DNA from: Frigoribacterium sp. CFBP 13712
GTDB taxonomy: Bacteria > Actinomycetota > Actinomycetes > Actinomycetales > Microbacteriaceae
Length of the DNA: 64,000 bases
Assembly: GCF_014842255.1 (NCBI RefSeq)
Contig: NZ_JACYVH010000002.1
Span: 1 to 64,000, forward strand
Direction: 5' to 3'
Under the pieces are notes generated by a model. It did no database searches, was not told the origin of the DNA, and saw only the letters and a program-made list of their open reading frames with translations. Shown here piece after piece: positions 1 through 8,331 of the stretch; position 1 is the first letter of the stretch; each line of letters starts with the position of its first letter. The translations under genes were made by a program, and so were the position numbers.

Positions 1-269
1 ATGATCAGGTCCTTTTCTGTGATTCCCGGTGGGGATGAAAAGGATTCGCCACCCTCCCCCGAAAGGATTGGAACCCATCTGCTTCGTTACCTTTCCGTGA
101 TGAAGGGAGGCCCGAGCGGGATGATCGCGGGCGCGGCCCCCGGCCGTCCGACACGATGCTGGCCGGGCGTTGACGTTCTCCTGACGGGCTGCTGACGCGT
201 GTCTCGCGAGGCTGATCCCACAGCAGATCACCGGCCGGACCCCCGGCCCTCACGCGAAGGAATCCGCAC
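1..269. other. intergenic / upstream region of the first gene
   Basis: No convincing gene. A short open frame from position 1 has no codon-usage or family support. The stretch just before the lipoprotein gene ends with a good ribosome binding site (GAAGGA, about 8 nt before the ATG at 270), so this is probably the promoter and leader region of the lipoprotein and two-component genes. Confidence 0.5.
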
Positions 270-785
270 ATGACCCGCCGTAGCCGCTTCACCGTCCCCG
301 TCGTCGCCCTCTCCGCCGTGGCCCTGCTCGGCATCACGGGCTGCACGGCCGCGACGGCCGACGCCGCCTCGGACGCCGCCTCCGACGTCCCCTCGCCGGC
401 CGCCGCCCCGAGCGACGCCGAGGTGCAGGCCCTGTTCGACGACTGGAACGCCTCGCTCGCCACGGGCGACCCCGAGCAGGTCGCCGAGCACTACGCCGAC
501 GACGCGGTCCTGCTGCCGACCGTCTCGCCCGGCATCCACGACACCGAGGAGGAGCGGCTCGAGTACTTCGAGGGCTTCCTGCTCAACGAGCCGTCGGGTG
601 AGATCACCGAGGGCGTCGTCCGCGACCTGGGCGACGGGTACGTCTCGCACTCCGGTCTCTACACGTTCACGATGGGGGCGACCGGCGACGTCGTGCCCGC
701 GCGGTTCACGTTCGTGTACGCCGAGACCGACGGCGAGTGGAAGATCGTCGAGCACCACTCCTCGAAGGAGCCGGTGAAGCAGTAG
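270..785 (+). CDS. SnoaL/NTF2-fold lipoprotein (CaMKII-association-domain-like)
   Basis: A 171-residue exported lipoprotein. Residues 1-24 form a signal peptide with lipobox ITGC, so Cys25 would be lipidated and the protein anchored outside the membrane. A low-complexity Ala/Asp/Ser linker follows (about 27-48). The rest resembles the cone-shaped NTF2/SnoaL fold of the CaMKII association-domain type: an initial FDDWNASLATGDP helix, HYADDAVLLP, and a final strand with HHSS. This fold makes small ligand-binding pockets and sometimes oligomerises; no catalytic role can be assigned. A response regulator and a sensor kinase begin 75 nt downstream on the same strand, so the lipoprotein may be a regulated output or an extracytoplasmic accessory of that system. 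Confidence 0.8.
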   Translation: MTRRSRFTVPVVALSAVALLGITGCTAATADAASDAASDVPSPAAAPSDAEVQALFDDWNASLATGDPEQVAEHYADDAVLLPTVSPGIHDTEEERLEYFEGFLLNEPSGEITEGVVRDLGDGYVSHSGLYTFTMGATGDVVPARFTFVYAETDGEWKIVEHHSSKEPVKQ

Positions 786-859
786 GCGATCGTGTCGACC
801 CTCGGCGCACCTCCGGCGTCCGTTCGTTTCCTGTCCAGCCACGACTGAGACGATCCGGT

Positions 860-1543
860 GTGCACGTTCTCCTCGTCGAAGACGATCCCGCGATCGCCGG
901 GTCCCTGCGCGAGGGTCTCGCGCGCTACGGCTACGAGGTCGACTGGGTGACGACCGGGCGGGAGGCGCTGGCCGCCGACGCTCCCGGCGTGGTCCTCCTC
1001 GACCTCGGTCTGCCCGACATGGACGGCCTCGACGTGTGCCGCCGTCTGCGCGCCCGGTCGAACGTGCCGATCATCGTCGTCACCGCCCGCGGCGACGAGG
1101 TCGACACGGTCGCGGGGCTCGAGGTCGGGGCCGACGACTACGTCGCGAAGCCGTTCGGGGTCCGCGAGATCGTCGCGCGGATCCGCGCCGTGACCCGCCG
1201 GCACGCGACCGACGCGACGGGCGAGGGAACGGAGCCCGCGCCTCCTCCCGTCCGGCTCGGCACGGTCACGATCGACGTCGCGGCCCGCCGCGTGACCCAG
1301 GGCGACGCCGAGATCGCACTCGCCCCGAAGGAGTTCGATCTGCTCGTCGCCCTGGCCCGCCGGGTCGGATCGGTCGTCACCCGGGAGGCGCTGATCGACG
1401 AGGTCTGGGACACCCACTGGTTCGGGTCCACCCGCACGCTCGACGTCCACGTCTCGGCGCTGCGGCAGAAGCTCGGCGCGGCGGTCGCGATCACGACCGT
1501 GCGCGGGGTGGGGTTCCGGGTGGAGCACGCCGATGCGTCGTAG
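860..1543 (+). CDS. OmpR/PhoB-family response regulator
   Basis: A 227-residue DNA-binding response regulator. The receiver domain (about 1-115) has the acidic pair in LLVEDD, the predicted phosphoacceptor Asp48 in LLDLGLPD, and the conserved Lys in VAKPFG. A winged-helix Trans_reg_C domain fills about 130-225 and ends RGVGFRVE, as usual for the family. I chose the GTG at 860 because the protein then begins VHVLLVEDD; longer in-frame extensions read through non-conserved sequence. The kinase gene overlaps its end by 11 nt, indicating translational coupling. It would be phosphorylated by that kinase; its targets are unknown, the upstream lipoprotein being a candidate. Confidence 0.92.
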   Translation: MHVLLVEDDPAIAGSLREGLARYGYEVDWVTTGREALAADAPGVVLLDLGLPDMDGLDVCRRLRARSNVPIIVVTARGDEVDTVAGLEVGADDYVAKPFGVREIVARIRAVTRRHATDATGEGTEPAPPPVRLGTVTIDVAARRVTQGDAEIALAPKEFDLLVALARRVGSVVTREALIDEVWDTHWFGSTRTLDVHVSALRQKLGAAVAITTVRGVGFRVEHADAS

Positions 1544-2969
1544 GCTCATCGCCTCGTACCTGGTGATCGTCGGCCTCGCGCTCGTCACGTTCACGGTGCC
1601 GGTCGGCATCCAGCTGAACGACCTGCTGCGCGACGGTCAGCGCGAGGTGGCCCTGAGGGAGGCGCGCACGATCGCGGTCCTCCTCTCGACGGCGACGGAG
1701 GCGGACGACGCGACGGCCCGCGGTGCCCGACTCGCACTGGTCCGGCTGCGCGAGGAGGTCGAGGATCAGACCGACGGCCGCGTCGAGCTGATCGGCGTCG
1801 ACCGGCGACCGGCCCTCGGTCGCGAGGTCGCGGGGGCCGACGACGGTGACTTCGACGCGGCCCTGTCGGGGGAGGAGAGCGTGCGTTCGCTCGACGACTC
1901 CGTGCTGGGCGAGCGCGGTCTGCAGGTGACCGTCCCCGCGGTGACCGACGACGGCCGGGTGGACGGCGCCGTGCGGGTGACCGTGCCGTCCGCGCCCGTC
2001 GACGCGCAGGTGCAGGGCGTGTGGCTCTTCCGACTCGGGGCCGGTGTGATCGTGCTCGTCCTGTCGGTGATCGCGAGCGCCGTCGTCGCGACGTCGCTGC
2101 TGCGGCCGCTCAGGCTGCTCGACGCCATGGCCGATAGCATCTCGCGCGGCGACGTGAGCGCCCGGGTGGATCTCGACGAGATGAGCACCTCCGAGGTGCG
2201 GCGTCTGGCGGGCACGTTGAACGACGGCACGCGGCGCATCGAGGTGCTGCTCACCGCGCAGCGCGCCTTCACCGCCGACGCGTCGCATCAGCTGCGGACG
2301 CCGCTCACCGCTCTGCGCCTGGGTCTCGAGAACCTCCACGACCGTCTCGACGACCCGGGCGACAAGGCGGCCGTCGATCGCGCCCTCAGCGAGTCGGGTC
2401 GTCTCAGCCGCCTCGTCTCCGACCTGCTCGAGCTGGCGCGGAGTCAGGCGTCGACGGCCACGCCGGTGCGGGTCGACATCCGCGGCGTCCTCGACGAGCG
2501 GGCGGACATCTGGTCGTCGGCGGCGGAGGACGTCGGGGTGGCGATCGTCATCGATCTGCCGGGCGGCGAGTTGCCGGTGCTCGCGACCCCGGGTCATCTC
2601 GAGCAGGCGCTCGACAACCTGATCGACAACGCGGTGCGGGCGAGTCCGGCGGGTGCGACGGTGACGCTCCGGGCGGCGCCGACGTCGGACGGGGTCGTCG
2701 TCGAGGTGAGCGACCAGGGCGGCGGCATGACGGCGGACGACCGCGCCCGGGCCTTCGACCGCTTCTGGAGCACGGCACCCGGCGGCTCGGGTCTCGGGCT
2801 CGCGATCGCCCGCGAGCTGGTCGAGCACGACGGCGGGTCGATCAGCCTGGCCGACGCGCGGGGCGGCGGGCTCACGGCCGCGCTCCTCCTCAGGGGCGGC
2901 GGGGTGGACCTGCAGGAGGCGCACCAGAGTCCGACCGGGCGCCCGCCGCTCCGGCCCCGCGCGCGGTGA
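1533..2969 (+). CDS. sensor histidine kinase
   Basis: A 478-residue membrane histidine kinase. TM1 is about residues 6-27, followed by an extracytoplasmic segment of about 135 residues, TM2 at about 168-190, HAMP, HisKA with His252 in SHQLRTP, and an HATPase domain with N box (DNLIDNAV), G1 (DQGGGM) and G2 (GSGLGLAI). All catalytic motifs look intact. Start at ATG 1533, overlapping the response regulator by 11 nt. It senses an external or membrane signal and phosphorylates the upstream regulator. The C-terminal 25 or so residues are Pro/Arg-rich and probably disordered. It is not a KdpD-type kinase: it lacks the large cytoplasmic N-terminal KdpD/USP domains. Confidence 0.92.
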   Translation: MRRRLIASYLVIVGLALVTFTVPVGIQLNDLLRDGQREVALREARTIAVLLSTATEADDATARGARLALVRLREEVEDQTDGRVELIGVDRRPALGREVAGADDGDFDAALSGEESVRSLDDSVLGERGLQVTVPAVTDDGRVDGAVRVTVPSAPVDAQVQGVWLFRLGAGVIVLVLSVIASAVVATSLLRPLRLLDAMADSISRGDVSARVDLDEMSTSEVRRLAGTLNDGTRRIEVLLTAQRAFTADASHQLRTPLTALRLGLENLHDRLDDPGDKAAVDRALSESGRLSRLVSDLLELARSQASTATPVRVDIRGVLDERADIWSSAAEDVGVAIVIDLPGGELPVLATPGHLEQALDNLIDNAVRASPAGATVTLRAAPTSDGVVVEVSDQGGGMTADDRARAFDRFWSTAPGGSGLGLAIARELVEHDGGSISLADARGGGLTAALLLRGGGVDLQEAHQSPTGRPPLRPRAR

Positions 2970-3248
2970 GCGGGTTGAGCCACGCACGAGTCGCGTCGGC
3001 CACGCCAGCTCGCATGGGGGTGGTCGTGGCGGGCTTCGGGGAATCGCGGCGAGTATCCATGCGTCTGCTCCAATGCGGGCACTGTGCTGCCTCAGAACGA
3101 TTAGGGCAGTTTCGGCTTTGCCTAGCGCGGCATGCGACCCGGAGCTGTTCCGATAGGCGATTAGCGATTGGCGCATGAAACAGGTTTGATTAGTAGGAGT
3201 TGGGAACGTGGCCGTGCGTACTACTCCTGAGTCGAGAACTTTAGACTC
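2970..3248. other. junction between core DNA and the A+T-richer island
   Basis: No supported gene. Base composition falls visibly from the G+C-rich kinase gene to a mixed sequence after about 3050, and this is where I place the left edge of the accessory island. A short open frame on the plus strand (2966-3178) lacks family features. No direct repeat matching the right edge near 9.48 kb was found by eye. Confidence 0.4.
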
Positions 3249-3959
3249 TCACCGGGTTGATTCGCCCACGTGATGTGCAATGGCTCTTACCCCAAAATCA
3301 ATATTCTTTAGGTGCGTTAGCGGGTTAGAGGAGCTGCCCTCATTGTGTTTTCCGGTCCAGGCCTGAGGGGTAATCTTCGGCCAGAAGGTGAAGTCATAAC
3401 GGTGCTTCGTGACATATTCGCGAGATCCTGGCTGACCATCCACGTCACGACTGTAGGTAGCTTGCAGTTCGCCGGTAACTGGTGCGCCCATTGCACCTGG
3501 CTTGTCGCTTCGTTCTGCTCGGCTTTCGGGTAGGTGCCAGAAAAGGCGCAACTTCGCGCCGGGTGCGAGTTCGAATGGTGTGCTGAAGAAATCGCGGAGG
3601 CCTGGACCAACATGTGTGTCGTCATCCGAAAGACCGAACCCATCGCCGAGGAGCTCGAAGCGAACGTTGGTGGCAGCAGTTGCGCCCGTATTCGTAACTA
3701 TCAGGTCAAGAGCGCCTTGACGCGCAATGCTCGGAACAATGTTCATGGTGACGTAGGGGCGTGTTCGGTCTTCGCTGTCTTGGGCCGCTTGAACTGAGGC
3801 ATCTCTGAGTTGTATGGCAGTGAGTCGCACCTGTCGGTAGGTCAGGGAGATCGCGACGATGGCCACAATGACCGCAGCCGCCGTAGCGATGGCTCCGATC
3901 CACGTTGGAAGTAGTGCTGGGTCAGGTGCGGCAGAGGAGGCAAGGATCATTGGACTCAT
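3249..3959 (-). CDS. one-TM membrane protein, island-flanking family (copy 1)
   Basis: About 236 residues if started at the ATG whose complement is at 3957-3959 (MSPMILASS); an upstream in-frame ATG at 4034 would add 25 residues that look non-conserved. One N-terminal membrane helix (WIGAIATAAAVIVAIVAISL) is followed by a short helical stretch and a soluble domain with RPYVTMNIVPS and DLVITNTGATAATNV, suggesting a beta-sandwich domain. The same arrangement and phrases occur in the protein at 8332-9186, so the two are homologues bracketing the CBASS region. Function unknown. The DNA is less G+C-rich than the core genome. Confidence 0.7.
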   Translation of the reverse strand: MSPMILASSAAPDPALLPTWIGAIATAAAVIVAIVAISLTYRQVRLTAIQLRDASVQAAQDSEDRTRPYVTMNIVPSIARQGALDLIVTNTGATAATNVRFELLGDGFGLSDDDTHVGPGLRDFFSTPFELAPGAKLRLFWHLPESRAERSDKPGAMGAPVTGELQATYSRDVDGQPGSREYVTKHRYDFTFWPKITPQAWTGKHNEGSSSNPLTHLKNIDFGVRAIAHHVGESTR

Positions 3960-4237
3960 AGGCCGGAATTTAGCGCATACCGCCGACGTCTCTCGCCGTG
4001 AGTCGGAGGCGACTTCGGAGCACCGCCTCGGCAAGAAATGGACATGGGCAATCGCACCTGATGTCTGCGCACTCTGGCCATCGCAGTAGGGGATGCCCTA
4101 GTGGGGAGACTCGTAGATGATCGAATCTGGTCCGTCGGAGGTTTTCTTCATAGGAAGCCGGGCACGCTGTACCGGCACAGGGTGCCGAAATCATGCCTGC
4201 CCCAGAACGTGTCCTAGCCGCATTTCGACCGGGCCTG

Positions 4238-4696
4238 TCAAATTTGCGAGTAGGTAACGCGCTCGGATCGCATGAAAAAATTTTGGGACTCGTGACGTAC
4301 CCAGCCGAGCCGGTCCCAAAAGCCCCGCGAGTGTTCGTCATCGTTCAGAGCCGTCAGTCGTGGTGCTGGATACTTCGACCGGATCAGCCGGAGCGCTTCG
4401 CGGCCAAGTCCTCGACCGCGCTCATGCACCGCGACTTCGAACGCAAGGATGTCGAGTTGTCCGTCGGGCATCTCGCCCAGAAGAGGATTAGATCGTGGGC
4501 CTGGGAAGAGAGAAAACTTACACCGAGCAACTTCGTCACCAGCTCGCTGGATGGAGACCCAATGATCCACCTCGCTGATGAAGAGTTCGCGTCCCCACCA
4601 CGGCTTCACAAAATGGTCGGATGGTTCGAACGTGTAAAAGTACGTCCGTTTCTTTCGGGGAAAAACTTCGATGAGCAACAATTTGGAGGCGTCCAT
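4238..4696 (-). CDS. GNAT-family N-acetyltransferase
   Basis: A 152-residue protein with a GNAT fold: the acetyl-CoA pyrophosphate-binding signature appears as VHERGRGLGREAL (motif A), followed by a C-terminal strand pattern HSRGFWDRLGW typical of motif B. The N-terminal half is divergent and aromatic-rich (TYFYTFEPSDHFVKPWW). Substrate unknown. It sits alone on the minus strand inside the accessory island, separated by about 280 bp from the membrane protein on its left. Confidence 0.7.
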   Translation of the reverse strand: MDASKLLLIEVFPRKKRTYFYTFEPSDHFVKPWWGRELFISEVDHWVSIQRAGDEVARCKFSLFPGPRSNPLLGEMPDGQLDILAFEVAVHERGRGLGREALRLIRSKYPAPRLTALNDDEHSRGFWDRLGWVRHESQNFFMRSERVTYSQI

Positions 4697-5160
4697 GCGT
4701 AGACGGTAGCCGGTAATGAGGGGGGGCGCCTACATAGTCTGAGCTGCCCACTCGCTTCAGGATCGCGCGTTTTGGCCAGGAGAGCGATCCAGCCCATGAG
4801 TACGCCGCAGCCCTGCGTTTGCTCCTGTAATCCTGCAGTCGTTATCGGCAGTGTTTTTTGCAGCCCGAGTTTGCCCGCATTGGCAGATTTACGGTGCCAG
4901 AGCGGCGATTCGCCGACCATGTACTCGGCCATGACGAGAATGATCTTCCTTACGATTCGGGAAGGCTACGACCAGGCCATCGCTGCGCAGTTCCAGACGG
5001 GAGTCTGCAGCGGGCGAGCGCAGAGCCTCGAGGCTGCTGAGGAAGTCGCCCCGTGGGGCGCCCCATGGGGGATCGGCCAGCGGTCGGCGCCCATGATCCT
5101 GTCGGACGCCGAACGCGGTTTCGAGTGTCTCGGTGCGAACTTGCGCGATATGGTCCAGGC
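4697..5160. other. gene-poor stretch of the island
   Basis: About 460 bp with no convincing gene. An open frame on the plus strand (4772-5164) touches the start of the next gene through an ATGA overlap, but its translation is Cys/Ser/Pro-rich without recognisable domains and its codon use does not look selected. An opposing frame on the minus strand is equally unsupported. Confidence 0.4.
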
Positions 5161-5434
5161 ATGATGAGTCGTCTCGTCCTGACTCCCCGCCTGGTTCTAG
5201 GTGCAGGCTTGGCCGCAGTGATCGTGGGCGTCGTTGTCTTCGTCATTGCGGCGGCGAAATTCGTTTCCTTCAGCGGGTTCGCTTACGAACCCGTGTCGGA
5301 TGCGACAGTCAGCTTTCGAGGCAGTGCACGTCTTTTCGACCGTGAGCCTCGGAGGCGCTGTCGTCTTCGTCGTTGGTCTGCTTGTCCTGGCGGGGTGGCT
5401 CGGCTACTGGCAGGGTGTGCGCCGCATGCCCTAA
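5161..5434 (+). pseudogene. two-TM membrane protein broken by a frameshift
   Basis: Reading from ATG 5161, the first ~50 residues form a clean membrane segment (LGAGLAAVIVGVVVFVIAAA) followed by FVSFSGFAYEPVSD. The continuation of that frame is Arg/Cys-rich and implausible. The plus-one frame from about 5305 gives VHVFSTVSLGG and a second membrane helix (VVFVVGLLVLAGWLGYW) ending at TAA 5432-5434. The two halves together make a normal small two-TM protein of about 90 residues, so an indel near 5300-5320 has separated them. It could also be a sequencing error. Family not recognised. Confidence 0.55.
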
Positions 5435-5476
5435 CGAGGCTTCCCAATCGAGAATCGGTCGGCAGGCAGAATCGAA

Positions 5477-5830
5477 TCAGTCACGAACGATGACGAGCAG
5501 GACACCACTGCCGAAGGCCAGGGCGCCCACGATGAGGCCGGCTGTCGCCGGATAGTCGTAGTGGTGATTCGTCTGCGCAGCCACGTCGTCGCCGTCTACG
5601 TCATAAGTGCAGTCGACGCCCAGCGGTAAGAGTGAAACTTCCCCTACGGCACGAGTTGCCTCGTAATAAGGGCCTCCCTCGTCGGGGTAGGGCCCACGCA
5701 AGCATTGGATTGTGAGTGGGTCCCGCCCGTCAAACGTGAGCCCGAGCGCGATGGAGACGAATCCCACTGGTATTGAGACGAGCAAGAGGGCTGCGCCGAA
5801 CAGTCGTCTCGCACGTGGCCGCATCCGCAC
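5477..5830 (-). CDS. small two-TM hypothetical membrane protein
   Basis: 117 residues. An Arg-rich N-terminus (MRMRPRARR) precedes TM1 (LFGAALLLVSIPVGFVSIAL, about 10-30); an extracytoplasmic loop of about 60 residues contains two Cys residues (TIQCLRG and VDCTYDV) that could form a disulphide; TM2 (about 94-114) ends LLVIVRD. No family recognised. It is convergent with the broken membrane gene at 5161-5434. Membrane topology is clear; function is not. Confidence 0.6.
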   Translation of the reverse strand: MRMRPRARRLFGAALLLVSIPVGFVSIALGLTFDGRDPLTIQCLRGPYPDEGGPYYEATRAVGEVSLLPLGVDCTYDVDGDDVAAQTNHHYDYPATAGLIVGALAFGSGVLLVIVRD

Positions 5831-5950
5831 ACGATACGGGTCGCCATTCGGTATAGCCGTCGAGCGCGATGCCCGGTAACCGATCCTTGAGCAAACCTGT
5901 CAGATCTGTTCCAGGGCAGCGACGACCTCTGTTGCCTCTACGCTTGAGGA

Positions 5951-6433
5951 GTGCGTGGAGAACAGGAGACCGTGCTCGCCGAACGGGTCGACGCACCCTG
6001 GCTGACACCGGGTGGGCGCGCGCAGGTCGTGCTCGGCGGACGACCGCGAGTCCCTATGTGCCTGGTGCGTCTCCTGCTGCGACAGAACGACCGAGTCTTT
6101 TGTATCCCGCGCGATGATTCCGGCAAGCTCGACCTGCCCACTCGTCCCGTCGCCCTCGGTGACCTGGACGGTACCGGGACCGTGACTGACCTGGCCATTC
6201 AGGTTACGGGTCGCGAACATGACGCTCGCTTCCTCGGAGCGGTCCGACAAGTCGTGGGTGCTGCGGATGCTGACTACCCGTGGCCACAGCCAACTGCTTA
6301 TTTCGGGGTATGGGCTGTGGAAGCAGAACCGCGCATCCCGGGCAGCTGGCTCAGACTCGAAGATCCGGAGAGTCCGCTCCCGGCCCGGCACTGGTTCCCG
6401 CTCTTGCAAGGGGACGGATTGGAGTCCCAATAG
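5951..6433 (+). CDS. NUDIX-like domain protein (tentative)
   Basis: About 160 residues from GTG 5951, with GAGGA just ahead. The sequence has the beta-strand flow of actinobacterial NUDIX-fold proteins (RLLLRQNDRVFCIPRDD, KLDLPTRPV, then GAVRQVV, DADYPWPQPTAYFGVW and a final RHWFPLL), but the classic GX5EX7REUXEEXGU box is not evident, so it may be a divergent or non-catalytic member. It lies about 170 bp upstream of the CBASS operon on the same strand but is separated by a non-coding gap, so I do not count it as part of that operon. Confidence 0.45.
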   Translation: MRGEQETVLAERVDAPWLTPGGRAQVVLGGRPRVPMCLVRLLLRQNDRVFCIPRDDSGKLDLPTRPVALGDLDGTGTVTDLAIQVTGREHDARFLGAVRQVVGAADADYPWPQPTAYFGVWAVEAEPRIPGSWLRLEDPESPLPARHWFPLLQGDGLESQ

Positions 6434-6603
6434 GGGATCCTTCATCGAGATCGGTTCCGGACTGGTCTATCGAGACGTGCCGAGCCGAGTGGCCGCGGGG
6501 ACAGGTTCACGCGCGCCGTCGATCGGTGACCGATCGTCTGTAGAGACGAACCCGGAGGCCTCGTTGTCATTGGTTGTTGCCATACTGAGTGAAAACGTGA
6601 GGG

Positions 6604-7503
6604 GTGCTAGTGATTTCAGAGGCAACGCTGCAGGGGTGGACAGGACCCTCAAGTACGACCGAGAAAGAGAAACAGGATCGCACCGAGCGAATGATTCGCG
6701 CCGCAGTTGACGAACATGAAGCCTTTTCCAACATGGCGTTCGATATCTACGCAAAGGGTTCGTACGCCAACGACACGAATGTTCGCAGTGATAGCGACGT
6801 CGACATAGTTGTCGAATGCCAGGAGTGCATCTATTGGCAGGAGCATGACCCAGCTGCCGGAGGGCATCCGCCAAGTGGATCGTACGACGGGGATTGGACA
6901 CCTCAGAAGCTTCGGTTTGAAGTAGGGCAGGCGCTTCGCGCGAAATTTGGTGCATCCGCTGTCACTGAGGGGAAAGCGGCGTGGACAGTTGGTACGAGTA
7001 CAGCGCGAGTGGATGCCGACGTTGTGCCGTGTTTTACGTATCAGTACTACTTCGAAGACGGGACTTACCGCGAGGGGACAAAATTGTTCACTACCGCGGG
7101 AAAGCAAATCGAGAATTTTCCAAAACTGCAGCTCATGCACGGGCGAGCTAAAAACGCACGCACAAACCACTTTTATAAGAAGTCTGTTCGGATACTAAAA
7201 CGGTTAGAAAACAAAATGGCTGCGGAGGGCGTCTGTGACAATGTCCCCTCGTATCTTTTAGAATGTCTTGTCTATAATGTTCCTAACGGAGTTTTCGCAA
7301 GGAGTTCGTGGCGGGGGGTCATGCAGGGAGTCTTGGCACACGCATACAATTACCTGATCGAGCCCGAGCCGACTGTCCAGAATGATCGTTTTGTTGAACC
7401 TAATGAGGCAAAATACTTATTCGACATCAGTCAGAAATGGACGCGGGGCAGCGTGCTAAAATTTGTCGGCGAAGCATGGGACTACATGGATTTCGATGCC
7501 TAA
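6604..7503 (+). CDS. cdn: CD-NTase (cGAS/DncV-like cyclic-oligonucleotide synthase) of a CBASS operon
   Basis: A 299-residue nucleotidyltransferase of the bacterial cGAS-like class. It should make a cyclic di- or oligonucleotide signal during phage infection. The active site is readable: G52-S53 in AKGSYAND, Asp65 and Asp67 in SDSDVDIVV, and a third acidic position in RVDADVVP (Asp137/Asp139). The C-terminal helical half has NARTNHFYKKSVRILKR and VPSYLLECLVYNVPN, typical of SMODS nucleotidyltransferases. GTG 6604 or GTG 6610 may be the start; the AGGGG at 6600-6604 fits 6610 better. The effector gene overlaps its end by 8 nt. TTA leucine codons (three visible) and lower G+C mark it as transferred. 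The nucleotide product cannot be read from sequence. Confidence 0.9.
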   Translation: MLVISEATLQGWTGPSSTTEKEKQDRTERMIRAAVDEHEAFSNMAFDIYAKGSYANDTNVRSDSDVDIVVECQECIYWQEHDPAAGGHPPSGSYDGDWTPQKLRFEVGQALRAKFGASAVTEGKAAWTVGTSTARVDADVVPCFTYQYYFEDGTYREGTKLFTTAGKQIENFPKLQLMHGRAKNARTNHFYKKSVRILKRLENKMAAEGVCDNVPSYLLECLVYNVPNGVFARSSWRGVMQGVLAHAYNYLIEPEPTVQNDRFVEPNEAKYLFDISQKWTRGSVLKFVGEAWDYMDFDA

Positions 7504-8134
7504 TCCGCTCGCCATTAGAATAGTTGCGATTGTCGTTTCGCTAGTATTTACTATTGCGTCCTGGATAAGTACGGGAAATCCAGAAGCTACTTTTCTACGC
7601 TTTTTCTCGCTAGCAGTTTTTGTAGCAACCCTGGCCTTCACGGTCTGGGAAAAATGGGCTTGGAAAACACGCCCTGCACAACTCATCGCGACCGTTCCTA
7701 CGAACGTCAATGGAACATGGCGATGCATCCTCACGTCCTCATGGGTTGACCCGGTGACGGGTCAAGGAATCGAACCCAAGAAGGTCTACTTAGTTGTTCG
7801 TCAAAGCTTCTCAAGTGCCACGATCACTCTTATTTCAGATGAATCGCGGTCGCGCTCTTCGCTGGCTCGCTCCGTGCGCGAGGACGATTCATGGGTTCTT
7901 CACTACATCTACACCAACGACCCAGGCTTCTCAGTCCGCGATCGCAGTCCAATTCACCACGGGTCGGGCGTTGTTCAAGTCATAGGCCGTCCGAGCTTTC
8001 GGCTCATTGGGCATTACTGGACCGACAGAAAAACTCGCGGTGACTTGGTCTCGGATGATTACTCCAGGCGGCACGCGGAAGACTACGCGTCTGCTGCTGG
8101 CCTGTTCAAGCGCGACTGTGCGGGCGGCGTTTAA
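7496..8134 (+). CDS. cap15: Cap15-like CBASS effector (2-TM plus beta-barrel)
   Basis: 212 residues starting at ATG 7496, inside the last codons of the CD-NTase gene (8-nt overlap). Two N-terminal membrane helices (about 5-23 and 30-50) are followed by a beta-rich domain with NGTWRCILTSSW, LVVRQSFSSATITL, LHYIYTNDP, HHGSGVVQVIG and LIGHYWTDRKTRGDL. This is the pattern of Cap15, whose beta-barrel binds the cyclic nucleotide and whose TM region then oligomerises and damages the inner membrane (established for the family). Together with the cyclase it makes a minimal two-gene type I CBASS: no HORMA/TRIP13 or E1/E2 ancillary genes are adjacent. A TTA codon and low G+C match its partner. Confidence 0.85.
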   Translation: MPNPLAIRIVAIVVSLVFTIASWISTGNPEATFLRFFSLAVFVATLAFTVWEKWAWKTRPAQLIATVPTNVNGTWRCILTSSWVDPVTGQGIEPKKVYLVVRQSFSSATITLISDESRSRSSLARSVREDDSWVLHYIYTNDPGFSVRDRSPIHHGSGVVQVIGRPSFRLIGHYWTDRKTRGDLVSDDYSRRHAEDYASAAGLFKRDCAGGV

Positions 8135-8167
8135 GTGAATCGACCATACCTGGTCGGCTGGCGTGAG

Positions 8168-8239
8168 AGCCATTAAGCCATTAAGCCATTATGCCATTAA
8201 GTCATTAGCTCACTAAGTCATCAAGCCAAAAAGTCAAAA
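8168..8239. repeat. degenerate 8-bp tandem repeat (9 units)
   Basis: Nine contiguous 8-bp units run without a gap: AGCCATTA three times, then TGCCATTA, AGTCATTA, GCTCACTA, AGTCATCA, AGCCAAAA and AGTCAAAA. It begins 33 nt after the Cap15 stop codon. The A+T content is strikingly high for this genome. No hairpin. Whether it is a slippage product or a binding array is not known. The rest of 8135-8331 shows no gene. Confidence 0.8.
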
Positions 8240-8331
8240 TGAATGTCTTGTCTGTTAGAGGAGTCGCACGGGCCGTCCGCAGAGGCGTCGCCTTAGTTCG
8301 CTGAGTCTCGGTGGGGAAGTCGAACACCGCG

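Noticed and set aside
860-2969. The two-component pair as KdpDE for the kdp operon
   Set aside because: The kinase has the short two-TM HAMP plan without KdpD N-terminal domains, and the pair lies 19 kb from kdp.
4772-5164. A 130-codon gene overlapping the start of the broken membrane gene
   Set aside because: No domain, unusual Cys/Ser content, and an equally open antisense frame; the ATGA overlap alone is not enough.
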